64,000 nt of DNA from Spirochaetota bacterium (lineage in GTDB: Bacteria > Spirochaetota > Brachyspiria > Brachyspirales > JACRPF01): contig JACRPF010000008.1 of assembly GCA_016214035.1 (NCBI GenBank), positions 167,166 through 231,165 of the forward strand, read 5' to 3'. The first letter of the stretch is position 1, and every line of letters begins with the position of its first letter. This document shows, one piece after another, positions 43,420-52,993 of the stretch. The notes beneath the pieces were generated by a model. That model saw only the letters and a program-made list of their open reading frames with translations. It searched no databases and was not told where the DNA came from. The translations under genes were made by a program, and so were the position numbers.

Positions 43420-45297
43420 CTATTTCCGGCGCAGCACCGTCATAAGCACACGGATTACGGACGGATCGATACCCGGTATGGCGAGCGCCTGCGCCAGCGT
43501 ATACGGACGATAGCGTTTGAGCTTATCGCGCGCTTCATTCTTTATCGCCGGAAGCGTGTCGTAGTCGAACGACGGCGGGATGGCGGTTTCCTCGAAACGT
43601 TTCATCTTGTTCATCTCAACGCGTTCACGCTCGATATACCCTTCGTATTTTATTTCGATAAGCGCATGCCTGAGCGCTTGTGCATCGTCGGAACCGAAAC
43701 CCCGTACCGCGGCCGCAAGCTTCGCCACGTCCGCATCGGGCCGCCGCAGATAATCCTTCACACTCACACGCCTGAACTCATCCGCGTCGCGATCAAGGCC
43801 GATTGCCCTGAGTTCCGCGGGAACGAGATGATGGGACGCGGCGGATTTCATCAGCACCGCAGCATGTTCTGTCTTTGCGGTGACGCGGGCATATGCATTA
43901 TCCGTAACCAGACCGATGCGGTGGCCATGCGCGGAAAGCCTGACGTCGGCATTATCCTGCCTGAGCACCATGCGGTGTTCCGCCTGCGAGGTGAACATTC
44001 GGTGCGGTTCCCTGGTGCCTTTCGAGGTAAGGTCGTCGATGAGCACGCCGATATACGCCTCGGAACGTTTGAGAATCAGCGGCGGCTCACGCCTGACGGC
44101 AAGCGCAGCATTGATGCCCGCCATGAGACCCTGGGCAGCGGCCTCTTCATAGCCGCTCGTGCCGTTTATCTGCCCCGCATGATACAGCCCGTGCACGGAT
44201 TTCGTCTCGAGCGTGGGAAGTAGCTGTATCGGGTCGCAGTAATCGTATTCAATGGCATATGCCGGCTTTAAAATGCGCGCGTGTTCAAGCCCCGGCAGCA
44301 GATGCAGCATCTCATACTGAACATCCTCGGGCAGACTGGTTGAAAAACCGTTCACGTATATCTCATTCGACCGCAGTGACTCGCGCTCAAGGAAAAGCTG
44401 ATGGCGTTCCCGTCCGGCAAACCTCACCACTTTATCCTCGATGCTCGGACAATAGCGCGGACCTACACCGGTTATTTTGCCGCCATACAGCGGCGAGCGT
44501 GACAGGTTCGCGCGGATAAGATCGTGTATCGCCTGATTTGTGTAGGTAATGTGGCTTGGAATATCCGGACACGAAACGTTTTCCGATGCATACGAGAACG
44601 GCTCCGCCGTTTCATCGCCGCGCTGCTCCTCAAGTCCGCTGAAATCTATGCTCGCCGCATCGATGCGCGCCGGCGTGCCCGTTTTGAGACGCCCCACGGA
44701 AAGCCCGAGCGATGCGAGCGATGTGCTCAGCTCCGGCGCCGGAAGTTCGCCGATACGGCCCGCGGGTTTCGAGAATTCACCGATATACATGCGTCCGTTG
44801 AGAAATGTCCCGGTGGTAAGTATCACCGCTTTGGCGCGGTATTCATTGCCGCGTTCCGTGACAACGCCGATAACGCGCGCACCGTCGCCGGTTGTTTCAG
44901 TGACAAGCGCTGTTACAATATCCTGCGTTACGGTGACGCCCCGCTCTGATTCAAGCATTTCGATGGCGGCATCGCGGTAGGCGTATTTATCAGCCTGTGC
45001 GCGCGGAGCCCACACCGCCTCGCCCCGTGAACGGTTCAGCATGCGGAACTGCAGCATTGTCCCGTCGATGATGCGTCCCATCGCACCGCCGAGCGCGTCG
45101 ATTTCCTTGACGAGAATGCCCTTCGCAATACCGCCGATGGAGGGATTACATGACATCTGCGCGATATGATCGAGATTAATCGTTATCGCGAGTGTATTCA
45201 TACCGAGCCGCGCAGAACTCCGCGCCGCCTCCAGCCCCGCATGACCGAGTCCGACGACAATCACGTCATAGGTATCCGGGTGAAGAAAGGTGCTCAT
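43420..45297 (-). CDS. mnmG: tRNA uridine-5-carboxymethylaminomethyl modification enzyme
   Basis: A 625-residue FAD enzyme that with MnmE installs the cmnm5 group on the wobble uridine of several tRNAs. The start [22 protein letters not shown] is the FAD site, [23 protein letters not shown] is the GidA signature, and [25 protein letters not shown] and [29 protein letters not shown] follow in order. Length is typical. The ATG overlaps the DUF4416 stop as ATGA, so the two are co-translated. No mnmE is seen in the window. Confidence 0.97.
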   Translation of the reverse strand: MSTFLHPDTYDVIVVGLGHAGLEAARSSARLGMNTLAITINLDHIAQMSCNPSIGGIAKGILVKEIDALGGAMGRIIDGTMLQFRMLNRSRGEAVWAPRAQADKYAYRDAAIEMLESERGVTVTQDIVTALVTETTGDGARVIGVVTERGNEYRAKAVILTTGTFLNGRMYIGEFSKPAGRIGELPAPELSTSLASLGLSVGRLKTGTPARIDAASIDFSGLEEQRGDETAEPFSYASENVSCPDIPSHITYTNQAIHDLIRANLSRSPLYGGKITGVGPRYCPSIEDKVVRFAGRERHQLFLERESLRSNEIYVNGFSTSLPEDVQYEMLHLLPGLEHARILKPAYAIEYDYCDPIQLLPTLETKSVHGLYHAGQINGTSGYEEAAAQGLMAGINAALAVRREPPLILKRSEAYIGVLIDDLTSKGTREPHRMFTSQAEHRMVLRQDNADVRLSAHGHRIGLVTDNAYARVTAKTEHAAVLMKSAASHHLVPAELRAIGLDRDADEFRRVSVKDYLRRPDADVAKLAAAVRGFGSDDAQALRHALIEIKYEGYIERERVEMNKMKRFEETAIPPSFDYDTLPAIKNEARDKLKRYRPYTLAQALAIPGIDPSVIRVLMTVLRRK

Positions 45298-45839
45298 GCC
45301 GTAACCCCGTAACGATGCTTAAGACGGGAAGCATTATCTTTTCTGACACCGTTCAGAAAAGCGATGACCGGTTCCAATGAAAAATCGGGATAGGTCCACG
45401 GCAGCGTGCCGTAGCGTTTCTCAGCGCTGCTGTAGATGAGTGTAAGATCCACATATACGCCGCGGCCGAGATACACGCGATGTGAGAAGTTCTTCCCCGT
45501 TGCGAGTATGAAATTCTCGAGCGTCAGCAGCCCGGGGTCGATGTTAATCACGCGTTTATTATCCCTGCTGAAACGGCGTTCAAGTTTCACCGCGAAACGC
45601 TTCATATCAACGATGCGTTCACGCCGCATGAGCTTATCGAATACCCACAATGTCTTAACGAGTCCGCCCCCCATCTCGGCTTCGTAGTACGCTGAATGTG
45701 AAAACGGATATGACAGCGTATGGGTTATCGTGCCGTACCGCCGTTCGATTATGCCGCGCACGCGTCGGGCGACAGCCTCATCATGAGACAGTATGCCGAT
45801 GACAACCACGGCGCGGGGCGGCTGGGACAGTGTGCTCAT
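45294..45839 (-). CDS. DUF4416 family protein
   Basis: A 181-residue protein of the uncharacterised DUF4416 family, known from spirochaetes and thermophiles. Family landmarks are [84 protein letters not shown]. The start at 45839 fits the family; an in-frame ATG at 45887 would overlap the upstream gene by 23 bases. No function is known. It is coupled to mnmG by an ATGA overlap. Confidence 0.85.
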   Translation of the reverse strand: MSTLSQPPRAVVVIGILSHDEAVARRVRGIIERRYGTITHTLSYPFSHSAYYEAEMGGGLVKTLWVFDKLMRRERIVDMKRFAVKLERRFSRDNKRVINIDPGLLTLENFILATGKNFSHRVYLGRGVYVDLTLIYSSAEKRYGTLPWTYPDFSLEPVIAFLNGVRKDNASRLKHRYGVTA

Positions 45840-45864
45840 AGCGCGGACAGGTGATTCATTATTA

Positions 45865-47877
45865 TCAGCGCATTCCCCGGCGCGCACGCGCGTAGTCGCT
45901 GAAACGGTAGGCGTCCGGGATGACGAAATCCTTGTTCTGCGCGGATTTCATGAGTGAAAGCTCATAGCTCGTATCTACTTCGCGTGTGAGCGGGCGGAGC
46001 ATCACATAGCGGTACTTGGTGAAATACTCGTCACGGCGGTTCGTATCCGTTGCGGCGAACGCCTTGATGCGCAGCGTCGTCAAATTTTTCTCATCGACGA
46101 TCTGATTGCGCCGCCAGTTCTTCATCATCGTGAGATAATCCTTATAGCCGCGGTCGATGTAGAACGGCGTAAAATCGTCGCGGAGCTTGTCGAAACTGAT
46201 CTGCCCCACCTGGTAGAGCGCATACATCTGCTGCCATTTGATGATCGATTCGCCGCCGATGCCGAAGTTAAGCCCCGACGAGACGCCCTCGGAATGCGGC
46301 ACGAAATATTTGAGTATGCCCGTACCTTCGGCGCCCTGAACACAGGGTATCCAGCCTATCATCGTATTGAGCTTGATGTTGTTCTCTTTGCTCGACATGA
46401 ACAGCAGAAAATCAACTGCCGCTTTGCGCCGGGCCGGTTCGTTCTCGGGCGTGGGGCATCCGAACATGAACCCGGTGGCGGGGTCTTCGAACGCAGGGCC
46501 TTCCATATATTGCCCGAATTCGGGGTCGTCCTTGGTGGGGAGCGGGAATTCCATGACGCCCACTTCAAATCCGTTGTCCTTGGCCTGTTCATCCAGCATG
46601 CCCGCATCCCAGGTGCCGGTTGACAGGAAAAGTCCGCGCTGCTGAACGAACAGAAGCACGCCGTCGTCGCGATTAAGGCCGACGAAACCCGGCATGCAGT
46701 TCTTACAGAAGTTCGACACCAGCGAGAACTTCGCCTTATACGGGCCGTAATTAAGATCGATCTTTTTTGTTTTGAAGCCGAGATAGGTCTCGGTGACACT
46801 CACCGTACAGTCGTGATTGAAATCGAGAATGTCGCGCGCCTTTGAGGTCACCACGTTGAACATGTTGTTCTCAATGGAGCCCATCTGATATGCAGAGTTC
46901 GCCACGGCGACATAGTACGGCACCGTCTTCATGATGGCATTGGTGGTGTCGACAACCGCGTCAAGCTCCTGTTTGAGCCTGGCGATCTCTCCGCTGTGCT
47001 GAGACGCGTCAAGAGCGCCGATGCGTGCGGCAATCCTGTCCGCTTTCTCCTGATACAGCGCAAGCTCCTTTTTCACCTTGCGGTTGATGTACTTATGTTT
47101 GCGTATTTTCTCGCAGGCGTCCATGAACTCGCGCCAATCCGCCGGCGCATTGGTATACCCGGCGAGTTTCGCCAGGAGCGTCTTGTTGTAATAGATCCTC
47201 ACCAGGAACTGCGACAACCCGATGCCCATATATTCCTGAATCTCGGGTATATAGCTGTTCTTAAGCCCGTCCTTCGTAGTCTCCCGGAGCGGAATACCGG
47301 CGAACTCATTGTTATTATTGTAGGGATTGGGCTGCGTGATATATTCGGTAAGCGGCATGAAATAGCGCATATAGTACGACACCATGAGCGGATATGCCAC
47401 TTTGCCGAGTTCCATGAGATCCGCGGGAGTCCCTCCCACCATCTGGGTGACAAACCACTGTCCGTAGGTTGATTCCGGCACCGCATTCTGCACCACGCGG
47501 ACGTTCGGATGCAGCTTTTGATACTCTGCCGCCATATAATTGAGTCCGTCGCGCACGCCGGGCTCAAGCTGCCAGTGCGCAATGCGGATGACCGTGAGTT
47601 TGCCGGTCGCATTCGACGGTATGGTTACCCTGGTGCCTGCGGGCATCACTTTACGGGCGTCGAGACCCGGATTTGCGGCCAGTATTTTTTCCGCCGTCGT
47701 CTCGAACGATTCGGCGATGAGGTCGACCGTGTCGCCCGCCCGGCTCACATATTCAATGCCTTTCGGCACGACGAAATTATTATACGCAACGATGAACGCC
47801 GCGATAAGAAACGCCCCCGATATGATGATAAGCCCGAAATAATCCTTTATTTTTTTAAGCACTTCAGTGATGGCCAT
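45865..47877 (-). CDS. Membrane-anchored LysM / extracellular solute-binding fusion protein
   Basis: A 670-residue protein. Residues 13-33 are a hydrophobic anchor without a lipobox. Residues 41-87 resemble a LysM domain (YVSRAGDTVDLIAESFETTAEKILAANPGL, then PAGTRVTIP), which binds glycan. From about 93 a solute-binding-protein family 1 domain follows (VIRIAHWQLEPGVRDGLNYMAAEYQKLHP, FMFGCPTPENEPARRKAAVDFLLFMSSKE). A coiled coil at about 265-312 interrupts it. No ABC permease or ATPase gene is adjacent. The arrangement is unusual for a binding protein. AAGGAG precedes the ATG; the promoter is at 47972-47944. Confidence 0.7.
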   Translation of the reverse strand: MAITEVLKKIKDYFGLIIISGAFLIAAFIVAYNNFVVPKGIEYVSRAGDTVDLIAESFETTAEKILAANPGLDARKVMPAGTRVTIPSNATGKLTVIRIAHWQLEPGVRDGLNYMAAEYQKLHPNVRVVQNAVPESTYGQWFVTQMVGGTPADLMELGKVAYPLMVSYYMRYFMPLTEYITQPNPYNNNNEFAGIPLRETTKDGLKNSYIPEIQEYMGIGLSQFLVRIYYNKTLLAKLAGYTNAPADWREFMDACEKIRKHKYINRKVKKELALYQEKADRIAARIGALDASQHSGEIARLKQELDAVVDTTNAIMKTVPYYVAVANSAYQMGSIENNMFNVVTSKARDILDFNHDCTVSVTETYLGFKTKKIDLNYGPYKAKFSLVSNFCKNCMPGFVGLNRDDGVLLFVQQRGLFLSTGTWDAGMLDEQAKDNGFEVGVMEFPLPTKDDPEFGQYMEGPAFEDPATGFMFGCPTPENEPARRKAAVDFLLFMSSKENNIKLNTMIGWIPCVQGAEGTGILKYFVPHSEGVSSGLNFGIGGESIIKWQQMYALYQVGQISFDKLRDDFTPFYIDRGYKDYLTMMKNWRRNQIVDEKNLTTLRIKAFAATDTNRRDEYFTKYRYVMLRPLTREVDTSYELSLMKSAQNKDFVIPDAYRFSDYARARRGMR

Positions 47878-47943
47878 GTGTTGTCTCCTTCAAATTGCCG
47901 GATCGGGAACGCTTGTCCCGGCCCATGCGTTTCTTCTACCGGC

Positions 47944-47972
47944 AGTGTATCATGTAAAGCATAGATAGGCAA
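47944..47972 (-). promoter_or_regulatory. Sigma70-type promoter for the LysM/solute-binding gene
   Basis: On the minus strand, TTGCCT (47972-47967), a 17-base spacer and TACACT (47949-47944). Confidence 0.5.
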
Positions 47973-47994
47973 CGGAGTGAGTCAAAAAATAGGC

Positions 47995-48022
47995 TTGACG
48001 CTGCGCCGTATCGGCATATACT
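47995..48022 (+). promoter_or_regulatory. Sigma70-type promoter for the beta-helix gene
   Basis: TTGACG (47995-48000), a 16-base spacer and TATACT (48017-48022), 60 bases before the start at 48082. Confidence 0.55.
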
Positions 48023-48081
48023 GTGCCGCGTAAAGGCAGGAGTTTACTCAACCATATATGTTCACTCTAAGGAGATTGTTC

Positions 48082-50433
48082 ATGAAAGGGATCACCAGAC
48101 GTTTATTCATCGGGATTATCATCATCCTATCGGTCGCTACTGCTGTTTCAGCATCGCTCTTTCTGCAGCAGAACAGGAATAAAACCTATCGTCCGCTTAA
48201 CCCGGTAGATCCGGGAAGTGAAAAGTATCAGGGCGCGGGTACGGTTGACGCCAACAATGACGGTGTACCTGATTTCGGCATCGTCGTCACCGTTGTAACG
48301 CCCACATCCGCACGCATCATCTTCACGAATGCACAGACCAATCACATCACGCATATGGCAATCGCCATGGACGTTGAACCCACGGCATGGCAGACATTCG
48401 CGACATCGATTGACATTACCGGCAGCACCGGCACACATACCGTCTATGTGAAAGTAAAAACCAAGAACAGCAAAATAAGCACAACGCTTTCGGGAACAGT
48501 ACTGCTTGAACCGGCGGTATATGTGAGCACCACGGGCGACGATGCCGCGTCGGGCACACGTGCGTATCCGATGAAAACGATACAGCTTGCCATCTCAAAA
48601 ACGATAGCGCAGGGCAGTCACACCGTCATGGTGGCGCAGGGTGAATACACACCGGGGAACGGCCTTCTGCAGGACATCAAAGGCGGGATTATTATCACGA
48701 ATCACGGTGTACGGCTGCTCGGCGGATGGACCGCAGATTTCTCCGTGCAAAACGGCTTCAGCTCGCTCAAAGCAACGGCCATGCGCGGGATCTTTGCAGA
48801 AAAGGTTTCAAACCTGTTCCTTGAGCGGTTCTCTATTTATAACGCAAAAGTCCCGGCGGACAACGGCGGGGGATTATACCTCAATGCAGTGACCAATTCC
48901 ACACTGACCAACATAAACATCTATGAATGTTATGCCTTGAACGGCGGCGGTGCAGCGGTGCTCTTTTCCCGGAGCAATTCAATCCACGCGACAATATACG
49001 GTAATAAAGCGAGTGCGCTCGGCGGAGGCATGTACATCAATGATAATAGCGACGGCATTGACAGCCTGTACTTTGGGCGCATCTACGGCAATGAAGCGGT
49101 CATGGGCGGCGGAATATACGCAGGACTTCAGGGCGACAAAATATATGCATCCGTATATGGAAATTATGCAAGTGATAAGGGAGGCGGCGCGTACATAACG
49201 ATAATGCGTGAGACGTTTTACGGCGACATATACCAGAACTCGGCGCAATACGGCGGCGGCGTGTTCATTCCCCAGCAGAATGATGACGGCATGAGTATGC
49301 GTTTTGCACGGATATACGAAAATAACGCGTTCATCTACGGCGGCGGTGTTTATTTTAATAAGGTCGTTGACGGCGAGTTCGTCTTCACGGCGGTCAGTAA
49401 TAAGGCGGTTAAGGGCGGCGGCGGAGTCTTTTTTGACAATGCACGCTGCAATATTCACGGCTCGGTGGATTACAACATCATTACCGGCGTATTTTCATCC
49501 GGCGGCGGCAACGGCGGCGGGATCTGTATTTCGAATACCATCGGCTCAATAAGAGTATACGGCACGGTGAACAGTAATTATGGCGATGCGGTTACCGGGG
49601 CCGGTGTATATCTTGACGCTACCAATTGTACCTTTGAGGCATCGAATGTCTCCTACAATAAAAGTCTTGCCGCCTGGATGAACGGCGGCGGCGGCATATG
49701 CGTAGGCGGCGCAAGTAACACAATACAAAATACCATATTTTCACACAATAATCTTTCTGACGGCGACAACGTGTACGTACACGGCGACAACAATACATTC
49801 AGCAATATACAATCGTGTCATGCTTACTCGAATTACGGCAGTTACTCGATATATGTCGGCGGCAGCAATAATAGTTTTTATTCATGCTCGGTAATGAGTA
49901 ACAGTTATTACGGCATCAAGATCATTGCAAGCAACACGTTTTTCAGCGGCATTGCCGCCTACAACGGCAATACCGGTATACAATGCGGAGACGAACAATC
50001 ATCTGTGATACCGAATTGGTTCACGGTTATTTCAAATGCATGCATTTACAGCAACGGCGGTGCGGGGTTGAGCGTCTGGGGCGGCACCGATCCGGCATCG
50101 CCCAACAGATATGGCGGCCCCATTGTCGTGATGGACTCATATATCACCAATAACAGCTGGGTGGCGGCGTACCTGTTCATACAAAGCAATGTATTCTTCA
50201 CCAATAATGTTTTTGCCTGTGCCGCAGCAAACGGCATAGCCATTTATGAAGAGCCGTGGACATATTATACGACCGGCTTTTACGGTCCGGTTCTCGTGAA
50301 CAATACATTCGCCACAAACCGGATGCAATCACTGTATTTCGCCTACTCGACCAATATTACCGACATTGCAGATCTTACCACCGGCAACATAAGTTCACCC
50401 GCGGTGAGCGGCAATACCGCACTGTCAAACTGA
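48082..50433 (+). CDS. Secreted right-handed beta-helix repeat protein
   Basis: A 783-residue exported protein. The signal is MKGITRRLFIGIIIILSVATAV. Next is an Asp-rich calcium-type patch (DANNDGVPDFG) and a small sandwich domain, then YVSTTGDDAASGTRAYPMKTIQLAI, the usual entry to a parallel beta-helix. About ten GGGxY/V/I units (GGGLYLN, GGGMYIND, GGGIYAG, GGGAYIT, GGGVFIP, GGGVYFN and others) recall Pmp-type surface proteins. No barrel or anchor follows, so it is secreted or surface-bound. AAGGAG lies 7 bases before the ATG. Adhesin or glycan-binding roles are guesses. Confidence 0.8.
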   Translation: MKGITRRLFIGIIIILSVATAVSASLFLQQNRNKTYRPLNPVDPGSEKYQGAGTVDANNDGVPDFGIVVTVVTPTSARIIFTNAQTNHITHMAIAMDVEPTAWQTFATSIDITGSTGTHTVYVKVKTKNSKISTTLSGTVLLEPAVYVSTTGDDAASGTRAYPMKTIQLAISKTIAQGSHTVMVAQGEYTPGNGLLQDIKGGIIITNHGVRLLGGWTADFSVQNGFSSLKATAMRGIFAEKVSNLFLERFSIYNAKVPADNGGGLYLNAVTNSTLTNINIYECYALNGGGAAVLFSRSNSIHATIYGNKASALGGGMYINDNSDGIDSLYFGRIYGNEAVMGGGIYAGLQGDKIYASVYGNYASDKGGGAYITIMRETFYGDIYQNSAQYGGGVFIPQQNDDGMSMRFARIYENNAFIYGGGVYFNKVVDGEFVFTAVSNKAVKGGGGVFFDNARCNIHGSVDYNIITGVFSSGGGNGGGICISNTIGSIRVYGTVNSNYGDAVTGAGVYLDATNCTFEASNVSYNKSLAAWMNGGGGICVGGASNTIQNTIFSHNNLSDGDNVYVHGDNNTFSNIQSCHAYSNYGSYSIYVGGSNNSFYSCSVMSNSYYGIKIIASNTFFSGIAAYNGNTGIQCGDEQSSVIPNWFTVISNACIYSNGGAGLSVWGGTDPASPNRYGGPIVVMDSYITNNSWVAAYLFIQSNVFFTNNVFACAAANGIAIYEEPWTYYTTGFYGPVLVNNTFATNRMQSLYFAYSTNITDIADLTTGNISSPAVSGNTALSN

Positions 50434-50483
50434 TAATGACTATGAAAACGAAAAACCATAGCTCAAAAGACAAGGAGTCACTT

Positions 50484-50759
50484 ATGAAACTGTCACACTA
50501 TATACTGATGATCCTCGCGGCAATGGCCGTTACCGTATTCGCGGCTCCAACGCCGGGCGCAAAAGCCGAGAAAAAAATGCGCGTGGGCGTCATAGACTTC
50601 ACGGCGAAAGGCATGGCGCAGAACGAGGCACTCGTGATATCCGAGATGTTCCGCACCTCGCTCGTAAACACCGAGATGTTCGACGTAATCGACCGCAACA
50701 ACATGGGCACTATCATGAAGGAGCAGGAGTTCCAGCAGACGAATTCACAAGGAACTTAG
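50484..50759 (+). pseudogene. Truncated CsgG-like curli-assembly homolog
   Basis: The 91-residue frame has a signal peptide (MKLSHYILMILAAMAVTVFA) and the CsgG-type start KMRVGVIDFTAKGMAQNEALVISEMFRTSLVNTEMFDVIDRNNMGTIMKEQEFQQT. Full-length relatives continue with a Cys/Thr-rich stretch and about 200 more residues. Here the family match stops at EFQQT and five unrelated codons lead to TAG. Prophage-like genes follow, so the gene was most likely split by integration. The remainder is expected at the far end of the element. AAGGAG stands 6 bases before the ATG. Confidence 0.75.
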
Positions 50760-50808
50760 CAGAAACATATGGTTTTGTCTGCTGGATCATTTTTCGTGTT
50801 CCAGCAGA
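50729..50808. repeat. Candidate phage attachment site (attL) with repeated TCCAGCAGA
   Basis: GTTCCAGCAGA occurs at 50729-50739, inside the csgG-like gene, and again at 50798-50808. Between them TCTGCTGGA (50778-50786) is an inverted copy. AGCAGA (50758-50763) and TCTGCT (50778-50783) also form an inverted pair with a 14-base centre. Such arrays are typical of integrase core and arm sites. No integrase gene is in view, so this is an inference. Confidence 0.45.
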
Positions 50809-50832
50809 ACTATTTGGCGTTGAAATAGAAAT

Positions 50833-50893
50833 AAGCGAGGCGTCCCCGGACAAACGGTTTTCTCCGTCGGGGAACGGATAGGACGCCCCGCTT
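50833..50893. terminator. Long GC-rich hairpin at the element's left end
   Basis: AAGCGAGGCGTCC (50833-50845) pairs with GGACGCCCCGCTT (50881-50893), 12 of 13 pairs, with a further inner stem (CCCCGGAC and GTCGGGG). T-rich bases follow on the plus side. It would end transcription from the csgG side and perhaps of the leftward operon. Confidence 0.5.
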
Positions 50894-50978
50894 ACATTCA
50901 TTTTTATAAAAACATTTTTCATACCGTTTGTCCTTGGTTGATGGCGATAATATAGATACAGGTCCGGAATCAGTCAAG

Positions 50979-51230
50979 CTATTTTTTGATTTTTTTCTTC
51001 GTTCGTTTTGGCGGCAGTGCTTTCCGCAATTCATATACCCCGCCGACTTTTACATAATCGATTCTGTCAATCGCGATGATCGCTGGTGCTTCACTTTTCT
51101 TTGCATCGCGCACAATGGGGATTGAAAATCTTTCACGCCTGATATCTTTCAGAAACACCAGTTTAGGGGGCTTGCCCTTTTGGCACAACGCAATCAGTTG
51201 TTTGACGGTCATAATTTTTGACTTTTTCAT
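50979..51230 (-). CDS. Small basic hypothetical protein, 83 residues
   Basis: Starts at 51230 after GGGAGAAGCG. The protein is basic (KKSKIMTVKQLIALCQKGKPPK, ending KRTKKKIKK) with a central Ile/Val-rich part (APAIIAIDRIDYVKVGGVYEL). It has no signal or membrane segment. It may bind nucleic acid. Not recognised. It is the leftmost gene of the prophage-like element, on the minus strand. A longer in-frame start at 51272 lacks a ribosome site. Confidence 0.5.
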   Translation of the reverse strand: MKKSKIMTVKQLIALCQKGKPPKLVFLKDIRRERFSIPIVRDAKKSEAPAIIAIDRIDYVKVGGVYELRKALPPKRTKKKIKK

Positions 51231-51421
51231 CGCTTCTCCCGTATTGAATACTAAAAACCGGTGTGAAAGCAATCAAATGTGTCACAAAAATCAGGACGTT
51301 TTATATAACACATATGCTCTCAGTAAATGAATAATTTTTTTAATACAACATCATATGTTCACACCATATTTCACCTTTTCCAGTTAATAGGGTTATTATT
51401 GGCAGAAATATTCACTAATCA

Positions 51422-51766
51422 ATGTGCAATAATTGCAGGGAAAAATCGCATTGTAGGGCTCCATGCAGGGACTTGGAGGAACTCCTCAAATGCAAAACAT
51501 TCCATAGGGAAAAACCGCACGATCACCTCGACGACGCATTGTATATGCCGCCATGGGATGAAGTTAACCGTAGCAAGGTGCGTCATCATGTCATTGCAAT
51601 TCTTCCTCCAACGCAAGTAAGAATTCTACGCATGTACGGAATGGGAGCAACACAAGCATTGATGGCACAGGCAATTGGCATATCGCAACCCGCCATCTCG
51701 CAGCAAATGAAAACGATACAAGGAAGATTGAATAAGTCATTTTATAAGAATGTTGTTATAATGTAG
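51422..51766 (+). CDS. Sigma-70 region-4-like HTH protein with N-terminal cysteine cluster
   Basis: A 114-residue protein. Residues 1-20 hold MCNNCREKSHCRAPC with four cysteines and one His, a possible zinc or iron-sulfur knuckle. The C-terminal part ILPPTQVRILRMYGMGATQALMAQAIGISQPAISQQMKTIQGRLNK is a sigma-region-4-type helix-turn-helix. In phages such proteins regulate transcription or sit near packaging genes. It is on the plus strand, convergent with the DUF932 gene and one base from its stop. No good ribosome site is seen. Confidence 0.65.
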   Translation: MCNNCREKSHCRAPCRDLEELLKCKTFHREKPHDHLDDALYMPPWDEVNRSKVRHHVIAILPPTQVRILRMYGMGATQALMAQAIGISQPAISQQMKTIQGRLNKSFYKNVVIM

Positions 51767-52591
51767 CTACGCAGATAACTGTGCGCTTGATTTTAGATCA
51801 ACCATTCTTTCTGCAAGAATCCAAAGCGCCTTGTTAAGCCGGATATTTTCATCGACGCTTTTTACCTCACGTGAATGCGATCGGTGAAGTCTTTTGTTTC
51901 GAGTCTTTATGCCGCCGCGGATAATATTCTCCTGTATTGTATTGAACGTGTGCCAAATGTCATTGCGATCGTCTTCCATTCGTTTTGGACGTATCAAACC
52001 GTCGACATCAACATCGATCTCATCATTCCACCGGATTGACTTTGCCGCAGTTGCAAATGCGACCTGTTCCGGCTTCGTCAATTCAGTTTCGCGCATGCGG
52101 TTAATTGAGCCAGTCATCGTTGGAACCTCGTTAACGATCTCCGCGCAGACATCAATGACGTTCGCCGCATTGAAACTGCTATGTATCACACGAAGATCAT
52201 TCAGCATCCCATTCGCGACTATAAGGCCATTCCCGCAAACAAGTCTGAACAAACCCGCCATGAAGTTGAATGAGGCAAGCCCGTCATGGCTGTTTGTGAG
52301 TACAATCTCCACGAGAGAATCGCCGACGTCCAAACGAGTACGCATCGATTCGTTGAAATTGCGGAAGCGGATGACATGTTTCTGATATCCCTGATTCTGC
52401 TCATTTCGCACCGATTTTTCATCAGCGAAGACCGGCAGCCAGCCGATCGTTTCGAGAATCTGTACTACTTTGCTTGTCGGGATAAAGAGATAACGATGCG
52501 GCGATGTCCGGGCGGCTGGATGTCCGGTAAAGATGCTTGGTGCCTTAAGTTTCAGCTCCGATACGGTCAGCGGTTCAAATCCTGTTTTCAT
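51767..52591 (-). CDS. DUF932 (phage/plasmid-like TIGR03299-type) protein
   Basis: A 274-residue protein. It has YLFIPTSKVVQILETIGWLPVFADEKSVR, FNFMAGLFRLVCGNGLIV and, later, NDIWHTFNTIQENIIRGGI, the typical order of DUF932 proteins found on phages and plasmids. Function unknown; it may be involved in DNA metabolism. It lies at the end of the leftward run after a DUF6876 gene, 15 bases away. Ribosome site GGAGG before ATG. Confidence 0.85.
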   Translation of the reverse strand: MKTGFEPLTVSELKLKAPSIFTGHPAARTSPHRYLFIPTSKVVQILETIGWLPVFADEKSVRNEQNQGYQKHVIRFRNFNESMRTRLDVGDSLVEIVLTNSHDGLASFNFMAGLFRLVCGNGLIVANGMLNDLRVIHSSFNAANVIDVCAEIVNEVPTMTGSINRMRETELTKPEQVAFATAAKSIRWNDEIDVDVDGLIRPKRMEDDRNDIWHTFNTIQENIIRGGIKTRNKRLHRSHSREVKSVDENIRLNKALWILAERMVDLKSSAQLSA

Positions 52592-52605
52592 GACTTCCTC
52601 CGGGA

Positions 52606-52980
52606 TTAATATTCTGACGGAAGTAAAAGGACATTGTCAGCGAGAAAGAGCTTGATCGAATCGAGCGGAAAATCTGTGTATGGTATTTCCTGGGTATATA
52701 ACGTTGTAGTATTCCCGTCGGTGGCATACACTTTCGCGCGATGATCCGGATTAACATCGAGTGTCCAGGCCTGAAACGACTCGCCTTTCAATTGCGATAC
52801 TGATTGTGCTGAAGCCACGATATCGATAAGCCAATATGCACCCGCAGTATCAGCCAGATACTTGATGCCTTCGGTATACACGATGTTCCTCAGCCAGTGG
52901 CGGTAATACTGTTCGCCGCCCTGGAAACCTGCGAGAGCGCCCTTCAGCTTGGCGTTACCGTTGATATCAGTTGTCTGCAT
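52606..52980 (-). CDS. DUF6876 family protein
   Basis: A 124-residue protein. YYRHWLRNIVYTEGIKYLADTAGAYWLIDIVASAQ, FQAWTLDV, YATDGNTTTLYTQEIPYTDFPLDSIKLFL and LLPSEY match the DUF6876 pattern, common in phages and plasmids but of unknown function. The start at 52980 follows ACGGAGG; an ATG at 53040 lies inside the previous gene and is less likely. It overlaps nothing and is 15 bases from DUF932. Confidence 0.8.
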   Translation of the reverse strand: MQTTDINGNAKLKGALAGFQGGEQYYRHWLRNIVYTEGIKYLADTAGAYWLIDIVASAQSVSQLKGESFQAWTLDVNPDHRAKVYATDGNTTTLYTQEIPYTDFPLDSIKLFLADNVLLLPSEY

Positions 52981-52993
52981 ACGAAAACCTCCG

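Noticed and set aside
48850..49720. CRISPR-like spaced repeats in the GGC-rich part of the beta-helix gene
   Set aside because: The spacing follows beta-helix coils and the repeats are coding (GGG motifs), with no conserved 25-40 bp repeat.
50713..50922. Minus-strand 69-residue frame with two NSSAGT motifs
   Set aside because: The repeat comes from the TCCAGCAGA direct repeats of the att-like region, not from a protein; no ribosome site.
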